Below, in pieces: positions 27,290-35,484 of a stretch of DNA of 64,000 nt. A program made the position numbers and the translations under genes. The stretch covers positions 83,307 through 147,306 of the forward strand of contig JAGYLP010000004.1 in the NCBI GenBank assembly GCA_018401015.1, written 5' to 3'. Each line of letters opens with the position of its first letter. Position 1 is the stretch's first letter. This DNA comes from Bacteroidales bacterium (lineage in GTDB: Bacteria > Bacteroidota > Bacteroidia > Bacteroidales > M50B96). Below the pieces are notes generated by a model that did not search any database, was not told the origin of the DNA, and saw only the letters and a list, made by a program, of their open reading frames with translations.

Positions 27290-29758
27290 ATGAAATACCT
27301 CAAAATTGTTTTACCCATTTATCTTCCAACAAGCCTAACCTATGCTGTGCCCAACGAACTGGTAAGCGAAGTGGCCATTGGGAAACGTGCGATCGTTCCC
27401 TTGGGTAAATCGAAACTCTACACAGGAATCATCTGGGATTGGGACGATAAGCCTGTGCCGGATATTAAGTATAAATCCATCCTCGAAATAATCGACCCGG
27501 AACCGCTCATTCATGAAAATCAACGAAAATTTTGGGAGTGGATAGCCGAATACTACCTATGCTCGCTGGGGGAAGTGATGAAAGCTGCCATGCCGGCCCC
27601 ATTTAAGCTAAGCTCCGATACCTTTGTTAAACTGACCCCGCAATTCGAAATGGACTTCGCGGAAGATATGCATTCGCTATCGCCGGCGGAAGAAGGGACG
27701 CTCGCTTTGCTTCGACAGGAAGCAGTAACTTTAGCAAAACTGGGCAAATACCTGAACCTCAAAAACCCTCTAAGCATTGTAAAAAAACTGATGGAACGAA
27801 ACTGGGTGGAGACCATAGAAGAAGTGAGGCCTCCCTTTAAACCGAAATCCATCAAAATAATTAGCCTAAATATCCCCCCGGACGACGAACAGCTTTCCCC
27901 TCTGATCGAATCCATGAATAAGGCAAAAAAACAACAACAAATCCTCTTACACCTACTCGACCCGGAGCATTGGGAATTCAATGGAAGTGAGCCAACAATT
28001 AGTCAAAAGGAATTATTGATTCGCTTCCCCGGCTCTCTGGGAGCCATTAATGGATTGATTAAAAAAGGAATTCTGGCACGCACCGAAATTCCCGAATCGC
28101 AATTAATCCAAACGGAAACGAATCAGCTTACCCTCCCTCAGCTTTCAGATGAACAGCAACAGGCGCTCGAAAAAATTACTGCCTCTTTTACAGAAAACAA
28201 ACCCGTTCTACTTCATGGCATTACAGGTAGTGGTAAAACCGAAATCTACATTCAACTCATCCGCGAAGCACTCGCATTGAATAAACAAGTCCTTTACCTG
28301 CTGCCGGAAATAGGACTCACCACACAAATTATCGGGAGGCTGGAACAGGTTTTTGGGAATACTATTTTGGTTTACCATTCTCGTAATTCCGAAAATCAAC
28401 GAGCCGAGATTTATCAAAAAGTGGCCAAAAATCACTCCCATCCTCAGCTCATTGTAGGAGCTCGCTCGGCCCTCTTTCTGCCTTTCAACCAATTAGCCCT
28501 ATTGATTATCGACGAGGAACACGACAGCAGCTACAAACAACAATCGCCTGCTCCACGGTATCAAGGTCGCGATATGGCTCTCGTGCTGGCAAAACGACAT
28601 CAAGCCGGCATCGTTATGGGTAGCGCTACTCCATCGCTGGAATCCTATGCCCTTTCCCTTGCGAAGCGGTTCACCTACATTCAGCTTAACGAACGCTACC
28701 ACCAAAGCAAGTTACCCAGCGTTCAACTTATCGACCTAAAGAAGGAAAGACTGAAAAAAAAGCTTCAAGGTAGTTTTAGCCTCAAACTAATCGATACCAT
28801 GAAGGAAACCCTTGAAAACCAAGAACAGGTAATGCTCTTCCAAAACCGTCGGGGTTTTAATCCTTACCTCATTTGTCCCGATTGCGGACATATCCCAAAA
28901 TGCAAGAACTGCGATGTGAGCCTCACCTATCACCGATTTCAGCATGCGATGGTTTGCCATTATTGCGGACACCGCGAAGCTCCTATAAAGGAATGCAAAG
29001 CCTGTGGTTTTCATCCGATTCAGTTCAAAGGATTAGGAACTGAAAAGATCGAAGAAGAGATACAGGAATTGTTTCCAAAGGCTAAAGTGGCCCGTCTCGA
29101 TCTCGACACCGCCCGAAGCAAAAAAAATTACGAGCGGATCCTGGAGGAGTTTGCGAATCGGAATATCGACATCTTAGTTGGCACTCAAATGATTAGCAAA
29201 GGACTTGATTTCAGTGCCGTAAGCCTTGTTGGGATTATAGATGCCGATTTACTGCTCAATTATCCCGATTTCCGATCGGCCGAGCGAAGTTTTCAACTCA
29301 TGGTGCAGGTTGGAGGCCGATCGGGTCGCAGAGAAAAGCAAGGTCAGGTTCTCATTCAAAGCTCCAATCCGGATCATCCGGTGCTGGAATGGGTAATAAA
29401 AACAGATTATCAGCAGATGGCTGACCACTTATTACACGAACGCAAACTCTTCCATTATCCACCCTATACCAGGCTCGTCCAAATTATACTTCGTCACCGA
29501 AACGAAAACGCCGTGGTCGAGGCGGCCGATTTCTTTGCGCAAATCCTCCGACAGGAATTTCACGAATACCTCCTGGGGCCGGAAATTCCTGCAGTTTCCC
29601 GGATACAAAACTTCTACATCAGGAATTTAATCCTAAAAATCCCCCGGAGTAAACCCAATCAATCCATCAAAGAATTTCTCCAACAGCAACGAAATTGGAT
29701 GCTTGAAAAACCTCGTTTCAAAAACCTTCAAATCTACTTCGATGCCGATCCACAATAA
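27290..29758 (+). CDS. priA: primosomal protein N' (PriA helicase)
   Basis: PriA restarts collapsed replication forks. The 822-aa protein has the N-terminal 3'-DNA-binding domain (start KYLKIVLPIYLPTSLTYAVPNEL), Walker A GITGSGKTEIY, the DEEHD box (IIDEEHDSSYKQQ), GSATPSLES, two zinc-binding clusters in CPDCGHIPKCKNCDVSLTYH and CHYCGHREAPIKECKACG (eight Cys), and the helicase motifs GTQMISKGLDF and QVGGRSGR. Length is normal. It converges on the TonB-dependent receptor gene across a hairpin. Confidence 0.95.
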   Translation: MKYLKIVLPIYLPTSLTYAVPNELVSEVAIGKRAIVPLGKSKLYTGIIWDWDDKPVPDIKYKSILEIIDPEPLIHENQRKFWEWIAEYYLCSLGEVMKAAMPAPFKLSSDTFVKLTPQFEMDFAEDMHSLSPAEEGTLALLRQEAVTLAKLGKYLNLKNPLSIVKKLMERNWVETIEEVRPPFKPKSIKIISLNIPPDDEQLSPLIESMNKAKKQQQILLHLLDPEHWEFNGSEPTISQKELLIRFPGSLGAINGLIKKGILARTEIPESQLIQTETNQLTLPQLSDEQQQALEKITASFTENKPVLLHGITGSGKTEIYIQLIREALALNKQVLYLLPEIGLTTQIIGRLEQVFGNTILVYHSRNSENQRAEIYQKVAKNHSHPQLIVGARSALFLPFNQLALLIIDEEHDSSYKQQSPAPRYQGRDMALVLAKRHQAGIVMGSATPSLESYALSLAKRFTYIQLNERYHQSKLPSVQLIDLKKERLKKKLQGSFSLKLIDTMKETLENQEQVMLFQNRRGFNPYLICPDCGHIPKCKNCDVSLTYHRFQHAMVCHYCGHREAPIKECKACGFHPIQFKGLGTEKIEEEIQELFPKAKVARLDLDTARSKKNYERILEEFANRNIDILVGTQMISKGLDFSAVSLVGIIDADLLLNYPDFRSAERSFQLMVQVGGRSGRREKQGQVLIQSSNPDHPVLEWVIKTDYQQMADHLLHERKLFHYPPYTRLVQIILRHRNENAVVEAADFFAQILRQEFHEYLLGPEIPAVSRIQNFYIRNLILKIPRSKPNQSIKEFLQQQRNWMLEKPRFKNLQIYFDADPQ

Positions 29759-29810
29759 AAAAGGGAACTATCCTGGCTAGGTTTTAACCTGGATACTTCC
29801 CTTCTTTTCA
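29757..29810 (+). terminator. hairpin terminator between priA and the TonB receptor gene
   Basis: AAGGGAACTATCC (29761-29773) pairs with GGATACTTCCCTT (29791-29803) with one mismatch; an inner AGG/CCT extends the stem. The T tract on the plus side is interrupted by C and the A run on the left favours the minus direction as well, so it may serve both convergent genes. Confidence 0.6.
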
Positions 29811-29854
29811 GCAAGATTTGGCCTAAGAAATTACCTAGTCAGAGCGACGATTCG

Positions 29855-32293
29855 TTAAAAATGAACCGTAATACCTCCCATAAAGTGAATGCCTGCTTGC
29901 GGGAAATAATAAGCCCAGGTCCGCTCATCGTAGTTCTCCGGCTGCCCTTGTGTCAAGGTGGCATTTTCATACCAAACTCCACCGTAGGCATTGCTAACAT
30001 AAGTGGCATTGAACAGGTTCTTTACCTGGAAGCGAAAATCAATTTGCTTAAACACCCAGTTTTCAACCGAATAATTCAAAAACAAATGATTCACCCAGTA
30101 ATCCGGCAACATTCTGTCCGGACTTGAAGAGTTATCGAAATACTGCTCCCCAACGTATTTGCTTAAAAAGCTAACCTGAAAATTTCGAAACGGTCGATAA
30201 TCAAGCTTACTATTGAAAATAATTTCCGGCGAGTAAGATATGTGTGTGGAGCCTAGTTCGCGACCTACAAAATATTCATCCCAGTTCTCATCATAGTAAG
30301 CGGCATATTCGGTAAAATTCAAGATTCGATTCCGACTCAGGGTTACATTTCCCTCCCACGATAAGTTAGCAGGAAGTTTAACCCCTCCAATCACCTCAAT
30401 TCCCACTCGATACGACTCAGCCACATTGGTCTTAATATCGTAACCCACAGCACTCTTCTCTCCGGTAAGTACCAATTGGTCGGTATAATCCATGTAATAG
30501 GCATTTAATCCAAGACTGAACCGAGAATGATTCATGCGGTAGCCCAGCTCATAATCATCCAAGCGCTCGGCACGTGGGGTTGCCAATAAATCGCCAGTCG
30601 CCTCTTTAAAATCGGCACGGGTCGGCTCACGATGTGCCACACTATAAGAGGCATAAACCTGATTAGCCGAATTTAACTGATAACTAAATCCGACTTTGGG
30701 ATTGAAGAAAGCATAAGCATGGTGCTGAGCTAAATCTTTTAAATCATCGTCGATCCCACTCATGGTATATTCGATGCTTCGATACTGAAGGTCGCCAAAT
30801 AGGTTTAATCCCTTGTATATAGTGTAAGTTGCTTTTACGTAACTACTGAACTCCGTTTTTAATCCATTATTGAAATACCATTCATAATCTTTCGGCACCC
30901 CCGGATTATTTTCAAGCCAAATGAGTTTTCCAAAGTGGTCGCCATCGTACTGACTCCATGCCGCTCCAGCGTTCATTTCTAAAGCATCCCGCCTAAAAAT
31001 TAAATTGGCCGTTCCTCCATAAAAATAATTCTTCATCCATTTTTGACGAATCACATCGCTTATAACCTCGATATAACCCGGAAAATAGTGCCCGATGCCG
31101 TAATCGCTCAAGGTTTCATCGTCGCGAACCTGCTCATAATACCCTTCGCCCGGAGTGAGGTGCAAGGCTGTATTGAACGACCACTGATGATTCAACTGCT
31201 GCGAATAATGAAGCTGATAATGAGTCTGACGATAATTATCGGTTGCTCCACGATGGTATTGCTCATTTCCTTCGGCATCGTAATAAACGCCTGCCGGATT
31301 AAACTGCGGATTCACCTCGAGCGAATCGGCGGGAACCCCCCACCAGGTAATTCCAGTCCGCTGATCACCATGAATGACTGTTGCTTTGAGTAAACTGTTT
31401 TTTCCATGATAATTGGCACTCAAATAAAGCGACTGATGGTCGGCAAATCCATAATTAACGTAACTATCTGCATTCAAGCGAGAATAACGTCCTTCGAGGG
31501 AAAAACGATTGTTAATCAAACCGGTACCCATAGCCAGGTTGTTTCGAAAGGTATTGAACGAACCCATGCTGGAGCTCACACGCGCATAAGCTTCTTTGCT
31601 CGACTGCGACGTTTGGAAATTGATGCTGGCTCCAAAAGCAGCAGCTCCATTCGAGGAGGTTCCTACACCTCGTTGTACCTGAATATTATCGACCGATTCG
31701 GTAAAATCCGGCATGTTAACCCAAAAAACAGTGTGCGACTCGGAATCGTTTAGCGGAATCCCATTAATCGTCACATTGATGCGACTAGCATCGGTTCCCC
31801 GAATACGAAAAGCAGTATTGCCAACCCCAAATCCCGACTCGGAATTTTCGACCAGGCCGGGAACCATCGTCAGCAGAAAAGGAATGTCCTCGCCCACATA
31901 AGCCTCACGGATGGTTTTCTTCGATAATTCAGTGTAAGATACCGGCATTTTTTCATTTGCCCGCGTACCTTGTACAATCACTTCATCGGTAAGAAAAGTG
32001 CGCTCCGGAAGGGTTATGGTCAACTCGACGTCTTCCTGCAAATCGACCACAACAGCATGATCCTGATAACCCACAAAGCTCACCTGCAACTCATAGCTGC
32101 CAGGCCTGAGATTATCCAACACAAAACGCCCTTGAGCATCGGTAGAACTACCGACATAGGTGTTTTTTAAAATAACACTGGCTCCGGGCAATGTCTTGCC
32201 ACTCGACTCCAGTACCGTTCCAACAATTTGCAATTGAGATAAAACAGTTAATCCAATCAATTGCAATACGAACAATAATCCAATTCGTTTCAT
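29855..32293 (-). CDS. TonB-dependent outer-membrane receptor, probably for thiamin compounds
   Basis: This is an 812-aa receptor: signal peptide (~1-19), carboxypeptidase-regulatory-like domain (~22-100; VGTVLESSGKTLPGASVILKNTYVGSSTD), plug domain (~115-225; ETIRGTD-like FRIRGTDASRINVTINGIPLND), and a 22-strand-type barrel to the terminal Phe (MGGITVHF). No SusD gene is adjacent, so it is not a glycan-type SusC. A TPP riboswitch lies in its leader (32341-32422), so the gene is controlled by thiamin pyrophosphate and the substrate is probably thiamin or a precursor. This substrate call rests on the riboswitch, not the protein sequence. TPP riboswitch-linked TonB receptors are known in Bacteroidota. 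Confidence 0.92.
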   Translation of the reverse strand: MKRIGLLFVLQLIGLTVLSQLQIVGTVLESSGKTLPGASVILKNTYVGSSTDAQGRFVLDNLRPGSYELQVSFVGYQDHAVVVDLQEDVELTITLPERTFLTDEVIVQGTRANEKMPVSYTELSKKTIREAYVGEDIPFLLTMVPGLVENSESGFGVGNTAFRIRGTDASRINVTINGIPLNDSESHTVFWVNMPDFTESVDNIQVQRGVGTSSNGAAAFGASINFQTSQSSKEAYARVSSSMGSFNTFRNNLAMGTGLINNRFSLEGRYSRLNADSYVNYGFADHQSLYLSANYHGKNSLLKATVIHGDQRTGITWWGVPADSLEVNPQFNPAGVYYDAEGNEQYHRGATDNYRQTHYQLHYSQQLNHQWSFNTALHLTPGEGYYEQVRDDETLSDYGIGHYFPGYIEVISDVIRQKWMKNYFYGGTANLIFRRDALEMNAGAAWSQYDGDHFGKLIWLENNPGVPKDYEWYFNNGLKTEFSSYVKATYTIYKGLNLFGDLQYRSIEYTMSGIDDDLKDLAQHHAYAFFNPKVGFSYQLNSANQVYASYSVAHREPTRADFKEATGDLLATPRAERLDDYELGYRMNHSRFSLGLNAYYMDYTDQLVLTGEKSAVGYDIKTNVAESYRVGIEVIGGVKLPANLSWEGNVTLSRNRILNFTEYAAYYDENWDEYFVGRELGSTHISYSPEIIFNSKLDYRPFRNFQVSFLSKYVGEQYFDNSSSPDRMLPDYWVNHLFLNYSVENWVFKQIDFRFQVKNLFNATYVSNAYGGVWYENATLTQGQPENYDERTWAYYFPQAGIHFMGGITVHF

Positions 32294-32340
32294 ACAAAAA
32301 TGGTTTAAAGATTATTACTATTGCAATGAAGGGCGATCAT

Positions 32341-32422
32341 GTGCATGTTCCCTGCGCCGGCATTATCCGTATCAGGTTCAAAGGGTATGATCTCAGCCTG
32401 AAAGTAAGGCACCCCCATCGAC
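32341..32422 (-). promoter_or_regulatory. TPP riboswitch (THI element)
   Basis: Read on the minus strand, all conserved blocks of the thiamin pyrophosphate aptamer are present in order: GGGGGTGCC, GGCTGAGATCATACCC, GAACCTGATACGGATAATGCC and GGCGCAGGGAACATG. These are the P2/J/P3 pyrimidine-sensor and P4/P5 diphosphate-sensor elements. The aptamer ends about 50 nt before the receptor ATG, and no T-tailed hairpin is seen between them, so control of translation start is more likely than early termination (inference). Confidence 0.95.
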
Positions 32423-32426
32423 GTGG

Positions 32427-32459
32427 CAAAGGTAAGCACTTTGTTTTACCACATCCAAA
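32427..32459 (-). promoter_or_regulatory. promoter of the riboswitch-receptor transcript
   Basis: On the minus strand a perfect -7 box TACCTTTG (plus-strand 32427-32434) stands 21 bp after TTTG (plus-strand 32456-32459). Transcription would start at about 32420, exactly where the TPP aptamer begins. It lies in the short gap after pdxH, so the receptor has its own promoter. Confidence 0.7.
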
Positions 32460-32475
32460 AAAATTTAAACAAAAA

Positions 32476-33123
32476 TTAAGGTGCCAAGCGACGATTTTTC
32501 CAAATACCCGCCGACAAGTAAAATTCAATGCGGTCGTGCAACCTGTTCTCTCTTCCTTTCCAAAATTCAATACGCGAAGGCTGAATAAAATATCCACCCC
32601 AGAAATCGGGACGTTTGAGCGTTTCGGCCGTAAACCGTTCTTCCATTTCTTTTACCCGATGCTCTAAAAATGCTCTGTCGGGTATCATTTTACTTTGAGG
32701 AGAAGCCCATGCACCAATTCGGCTCCCGTGTTGACGCGATTCGAAATAATCGTCGGAAACTTCCGGCTCGGCCTTTACGGTCAACCCTTCAATCCGAATT
32801 TGCCTTTCAAGCTCCGGCCAGTGAATGTTCACCGCAACCCTCGGATTAACGGATAATTCATGAGCCTTCCGACTAGTGTAATTGGTGAAGAAATAGATCC
32901 CTTCGCTTCCAATTTTCTTTAACAAAACAACCCGCGACGAAGGATTCCCTTTAGAATCGACCGTGGATAAAACCATGCTATTGGGTTCAGGCTGACCGGA
33001 TGCAACCGCCTCGTCGAGCCACTGTTGAAAAAGATCCATCGGCTGAACCGAAGAAGACAAATCCTCTAAGCTACTCTGCTTGATTGCTTGAATCAAGGTT
33101 AATCTATCTGTATTACTGCTCAT
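32476..33123 (-). CDS. pdxH: pyridoxamine 5'-phosphate oxidase
   Basis: PdxH oxidises PNP or PMP to pyridoxal phosphate using FMN. The 215-aa protein shows the family pattern: PNSMVLSTVDSKGNPSSRVVLLK, FFTNYTSRKAHELSVNPRVAVNIHWPELERQIRIEG (FMN binding), YFESRQHGSRIGAWASPQS, and the C-terminal block RPDFWGGYFIQPSRIEFWKGRENRLHDRIEF. The length is normal. It lies just upstream of the TPP riboswitch, with 17 bp from its stop to the -33 box of the next transcript. Confidence 0.95.
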   Translation of the reverse strand: MSSNTDRLTLIQAIKQSSLEDLSSSVQPMDLFQQWLDEAVASGQPEPNSMVLSTVDSKGNPSSRVVLLKKIGSEGIYFFTNYTSRKAHELSVNPRVAVNIHWPELERQIRIEGLTVKAEPEVSDDYFESRQHGSRIGAWASPQSKMIPDRAFLEHRVKEMEERFTAETLKRPDFWGGYFIQPSRIEFWKGRENRLHDRIEFYLSAGIWKNRRLAP

Positions 33124-33166
33124 TTTTAATCCATTATTAAGGTTTTCAGTTTTAAAAGCTATTGCT

Positions 33167-33197
33167 TTTCAAGTGTGTTAAAATCTTCTTACATTTG
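33167..33197 (+). promoter_or_regulatory. candidate hemD promoter
   Basis: TACATTTG (33190-33197) is a perfect Bacteroidota -7 box, 19 bp after TTTC (33167-33170), a one-mismatch -33 box. It would give a leader of about 255 nt before hemD. Confidence 0.55.
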
Positions 33198-33254
33198 CAC
33201 GCTAAAATGATCGAATAACCAAACCATACTGATTTACCATAAAATCAGGCGTTT

Positions 33255-33389
33255 ATGAAACATGTTTCAACTTACATTCGGCAATACCTAGCTCCAAAAG
33301 CGGACGCGAAAATAACCATCCTTCAGCAATTATCCCTCAACAATTTTGGAAGAAAAATGCTCACACAATATTGTCTCAACGAATCTTAA
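33255..33389 (+). CDS. possible 44-aa leader ORF upstream of hemD
   Basis: ATG to TAA encodes 44 residues (starts MKHVSTYIRQYLAPKADAKI, ends QYCLNES). The amino-acid mix looks protein-like (basic, no low complexity), but length alone is not evidence and there is no clear Shine-Dalgarno. It starts inside a 14-bp palindrome. It may be a small protein, a regulatory leader peptide, or chance. I do not recognise it. Confidence 0.25.
   Translation: MKHVSTYIRQYLAPKADAKITILQQLSLNNFGRKMLTQYCLNES
33256..33269. promoter_or_regulatory. 14-bp perfect palindrome in the hemD leader
   Basis: TGAAACATGTTTCA is its own reverse complement. It lies about 60 bp downstream of the hemD -7 box. The form TGAAA-N4-TTTCA is what a dimeric helix-turn-helix regulator would bind, but no known operator fits precisely. 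Confidence 0.4.
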
Positions 33390-33460
33390 TCCCAGAAAAT
33401 AATCTTTAACTGCCTATTCTGAAACCTTAAAGCTACTAACTAATAAAACTCAAAAAAACC

Positions 33461-34228
33461 TTGGAAAAAATTAAAAAGATTCTGGTTTCTCAACCAAAAC
33501 CAGAAACCGACAAAAATCCTTATTCCGAACTCGCCGAAAAACATAATCTGAAAATCGATTTCTTCAAGTTTATTCGCATCGAAGGAGTAAGTTCCAAAGA
33601 GTACAGAGAGTCTAAAGTGCGAATACTCGATCACAGTGCAGTAGTATTCACTAGTAAAATTGCGATCGATAACTTCTTCCGAATTTGCGACGAATGTCGT
33701 ATCTCCGTGCCCGATACCATGAAGTATTTTTGCACTTCGGAAAGCATTGCCCTTTACCTCCAAGTTTACATTGTGTACCGCAAACGAAAAATCTTCTTCG
33801 GACAAAAAACCGTTCAAGACCTTATCCAGGTTATCAAATCAAAACATACTTCGGGTAAAATCCTCCTCACCCTCTCCGACGTTCCCAACGAATCGCTCAT
33901 CTCAGCTATGGACGAAGCTAAAATCCCCTACTCACTCATGACCCTTTTCTCTACCGTGAGTTGCGATTTAAAAGCTTCAGTCGATGTATACGATGAAGAA
34001 TACGACATGATTGTCCTTTTTACTCCAGCTGGTGTGAAATCGCTTATGGATAATTACCCCGACTTTAAGCAGGAGGAAATTAAAATTGCTGCCTTCGGAC
34101 AAGGAACACAACAAGCAGCTATCGAGGCCGGTCTGCGTATCGACATAGCCGCACCTACTCCCGAAGCTCCCAGTATGACCATGGCCATTGATCAATTCGT
34201 AACCGAATTCAATAAGAAAAAACGATAA
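33461..34228 (+). CDS. hemD: uroporphyrinogen-III synthase, Bacteroidota type
   Basis: HemD cyclises hydroxymethylbilane to uroporphyrinogen III for haem, sirohaem and cobamide synthesis. The 255-aa protein has the typical start KIKKILVSQPKPETDKNPY and YSELAEKHNLKIDFFKFIRIEG, then IVLFTPAGVKSLMDNYPDF and AAFGQGTQQAAIEAGLRIDIAAPTPEAPSM near the C-terminus, all standard for the family. The start codon is TTG at 33461; the frame has a stop at 33437 and no ATG before the conserved KILVSQPKP, so a TTG start is required. The lipoprotein gene follows after 51 bp. Confidence 0.9.
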   Translation: MEKIKKILVSQPKPETDKNPYSELAEKHNLKIDFFKFIRIEGVSSKEYRESKVRILDHSAVVFTSKIAIDNFFRICDECRISVPDTMKYFCTSESIALYLQVYIVYRKRKIFFGQKTVQDLIQVIKSKHTSGKILLTLSDVPNESLISAMDEAKIPYSLMTLFSTVSCDLKASVDVYDEEYDMIVLFTPAGVKSLMDNYPDFKQEEIKIAAFGQGTQQAAIEAGLRIDIAAPTPEAPSMTMAIDQFVTEFNKKKR

Positions 34229-34279
34229 CTAAAATGAACATTCCTCCGGGAGGGATGCTTTCCTTTAAAAATTAATACC

Positions 34280-34723
34280 ATGCCGAACTTGAAACTCTTT
34301 ATCGCCGCATTGATGCTATCTGCGCTTGCTTTTTCCGCTTGCAACCAATCCGACCCCGACCCATGCGAAGCAACCCAAAGTGCCGAAAAAGTAGTAAACA
34401 TTCAGGCCGATTTAATCATCCAATCTACCGAATCGGTTCCAGTAGCAAACGAACCTTTTACGATTACCATCAAATTGATTCCCTGTAGCCAGGAAGAAAT
34501 AATCCACACCTTCACCGGCGAAACAGACGAAAATGGATCTTACAACACCGATATCGTTAACCTGGTGCTGAATAATACAGTCGATAAAGTAGAAATCCTC
34601 GCTGTGGCTCCAGATTTAACCAATTACCTGACTCAAGAATTTCATCTCGTAACCAAAAGATACGAAGACCTTCAAAGCTTCGGCCTGGAAAACATTGAAC
34701 TTGAAATTTTAACCATCGATTAA
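34280..34723 (+). CDS. small lipoprotein with a beta-sandwich-like domain, function unknown
   Basis: This is a 147-aa protein with a signal sequence (~3-20) and a lipobox ending FSAC (Cys21). The rest (~35-147) is beta-rich with [29 protein letters not shown], similar in flavour to a carboxypeptidase-regulatory or Ig-like fold. No specific family is recognised. It is followed after 8 bp by a thioredoxin-fold gene, so the two may be cotranscribed. Confidence 0.7.
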   Translation: MPNLKLFIAALMLSALAFSACNQSDPDPCEATQSAEKVVNIQADLIIQSTESVPVANEPFTITIKLIPCSQEEIIHTFTGETDENGSYNTDIVNLVLNNTVDKVEILAVAPDLTNYLTQEFHLVTKRYEDLQSFGLENIELEILTID

Positions 34724-34731
34724 TTCGTATT

Positions 34732-35310
34732 ATGGCATTTACACTCCCAATTGGCGCACAAGCAATCGATTTTAATCTCCCGGCAACAAACGGTAATGCA
34801 TACACCCTCAAGGATTTCAAAGAGGACTTCCTGGTAATCTTCTTTACCTGCAATCATTGTCCTTATGTTATTGGATCCGACGAACATACCAGAGCTACCG
34901 CAAATCGATTTTCCAATAAATCAGTCCGATTCGTAGCAATCAATTCAAATAGCAAAAACACATACGAAGAGGATAGCTTCGAAAACATGGTCAAACGAAT
35001 GGAACAAGAACAATTCCCCTGGCTCTATTTGTACGACGAAAGCCAAGAAGTAGCTTTAGCCTACGGAGCGCTTAGAACCCCTCACTTTTTCGTATTCAAT
35101 GCAGATCGCAAACTCGTTTACACCGGACGAGCAATCGACTTCCCTCGCGATTACACCAAACATACACAAGACGACTTGTCGCAGGCGCTCGAGGAACTTC
35201 TCGCAGGAAAGCAAATTACCAACCCGGTTACCAATCCGATTGGATGCAATGTTAAATGGGACGGTAAAGATAAACATTGGATGCCAGCCGATGCCTGCGA
35301 TCTAGTCTAG
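34732..35310 (+). CDS. thioredoxin-fold peroxiredoxin-like protein
   Basis: This is a 192-aa AhpC/TSA-like protein without a signal peptide. The redox motif is CNHC ([24 protein letters not shown], residues ~37-60). The [20 protein letters not shown] stretch with its cis-Pro context and the C-terminal [18 protein letters not shown] are typical of a widespread thioredoxin-family protein of unknown substrate. It probably reduces peroxides or protein disulphides in the cytoplasm (inference). A strong shared terminator lies between it and glmM. Confidence 0.85.
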   Translation: MAFTLPIGAQAIDFNLPATNGNAYTLKDFKEDFLVIFFTCNHCPYVIGSDEHTRATANRFSNKSVRFVAINSNSKNTYEEDSFENMVKRMEQEQFPWLYLYDESQEVALAYGALRTPHFFVFNADRKLVYTGRAIDFPRDYTKHTQDDLSQALEELLAGKQITNPVTNPIGCNVKWDGKDKHWMPADACDLV

Positions 35311-35416
35311 GCATTTCAGTCGACAGAAATTCAGTAATTCAAGAATCGTTGCTTCCATTGCTACCTCCGATGGCTGTCGGTAAGGAAGCAATCGTTCTTC
35401 CAATCCTTTCTGAAAT

Positions 35417-35465
35417 AAAAAAAAGGCGCAGAGTAGCATAAGAATGCTCGCTGCGCCTTTTTTTC
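35417..35465. terminator. bidirectional terminator between the thioredoxin-fold gene and glmM
   Basis: AAAAAAAAGGCGCAG (35417-35431) pairs with CTGCGCCTTTTTTTT (35451-35465), with an inner AGCAT/ATGCT stem. A and T tracts on both sides allow use in both directions by the convergent genes. Confidence 0.9.
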
Positions 35466-35484
35466 ATGAAATACCCTCTCTTGC

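Larger units (their letters stand above)
33124..33460 (+). other. pdxH-hemD divergent intergenic region with a long hemD leader
   Basis: This 337-bp region contains a plus-strand promoter (33167-33197), a 14-bp perfect palindrome (33256-33269), and a 44-codon ORF (33255-33389). If transcription starts near 33203, hemD has a leader of about 255 nt. No tRNA or known riboswitch was recognised in it. Confidence 0.6.
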
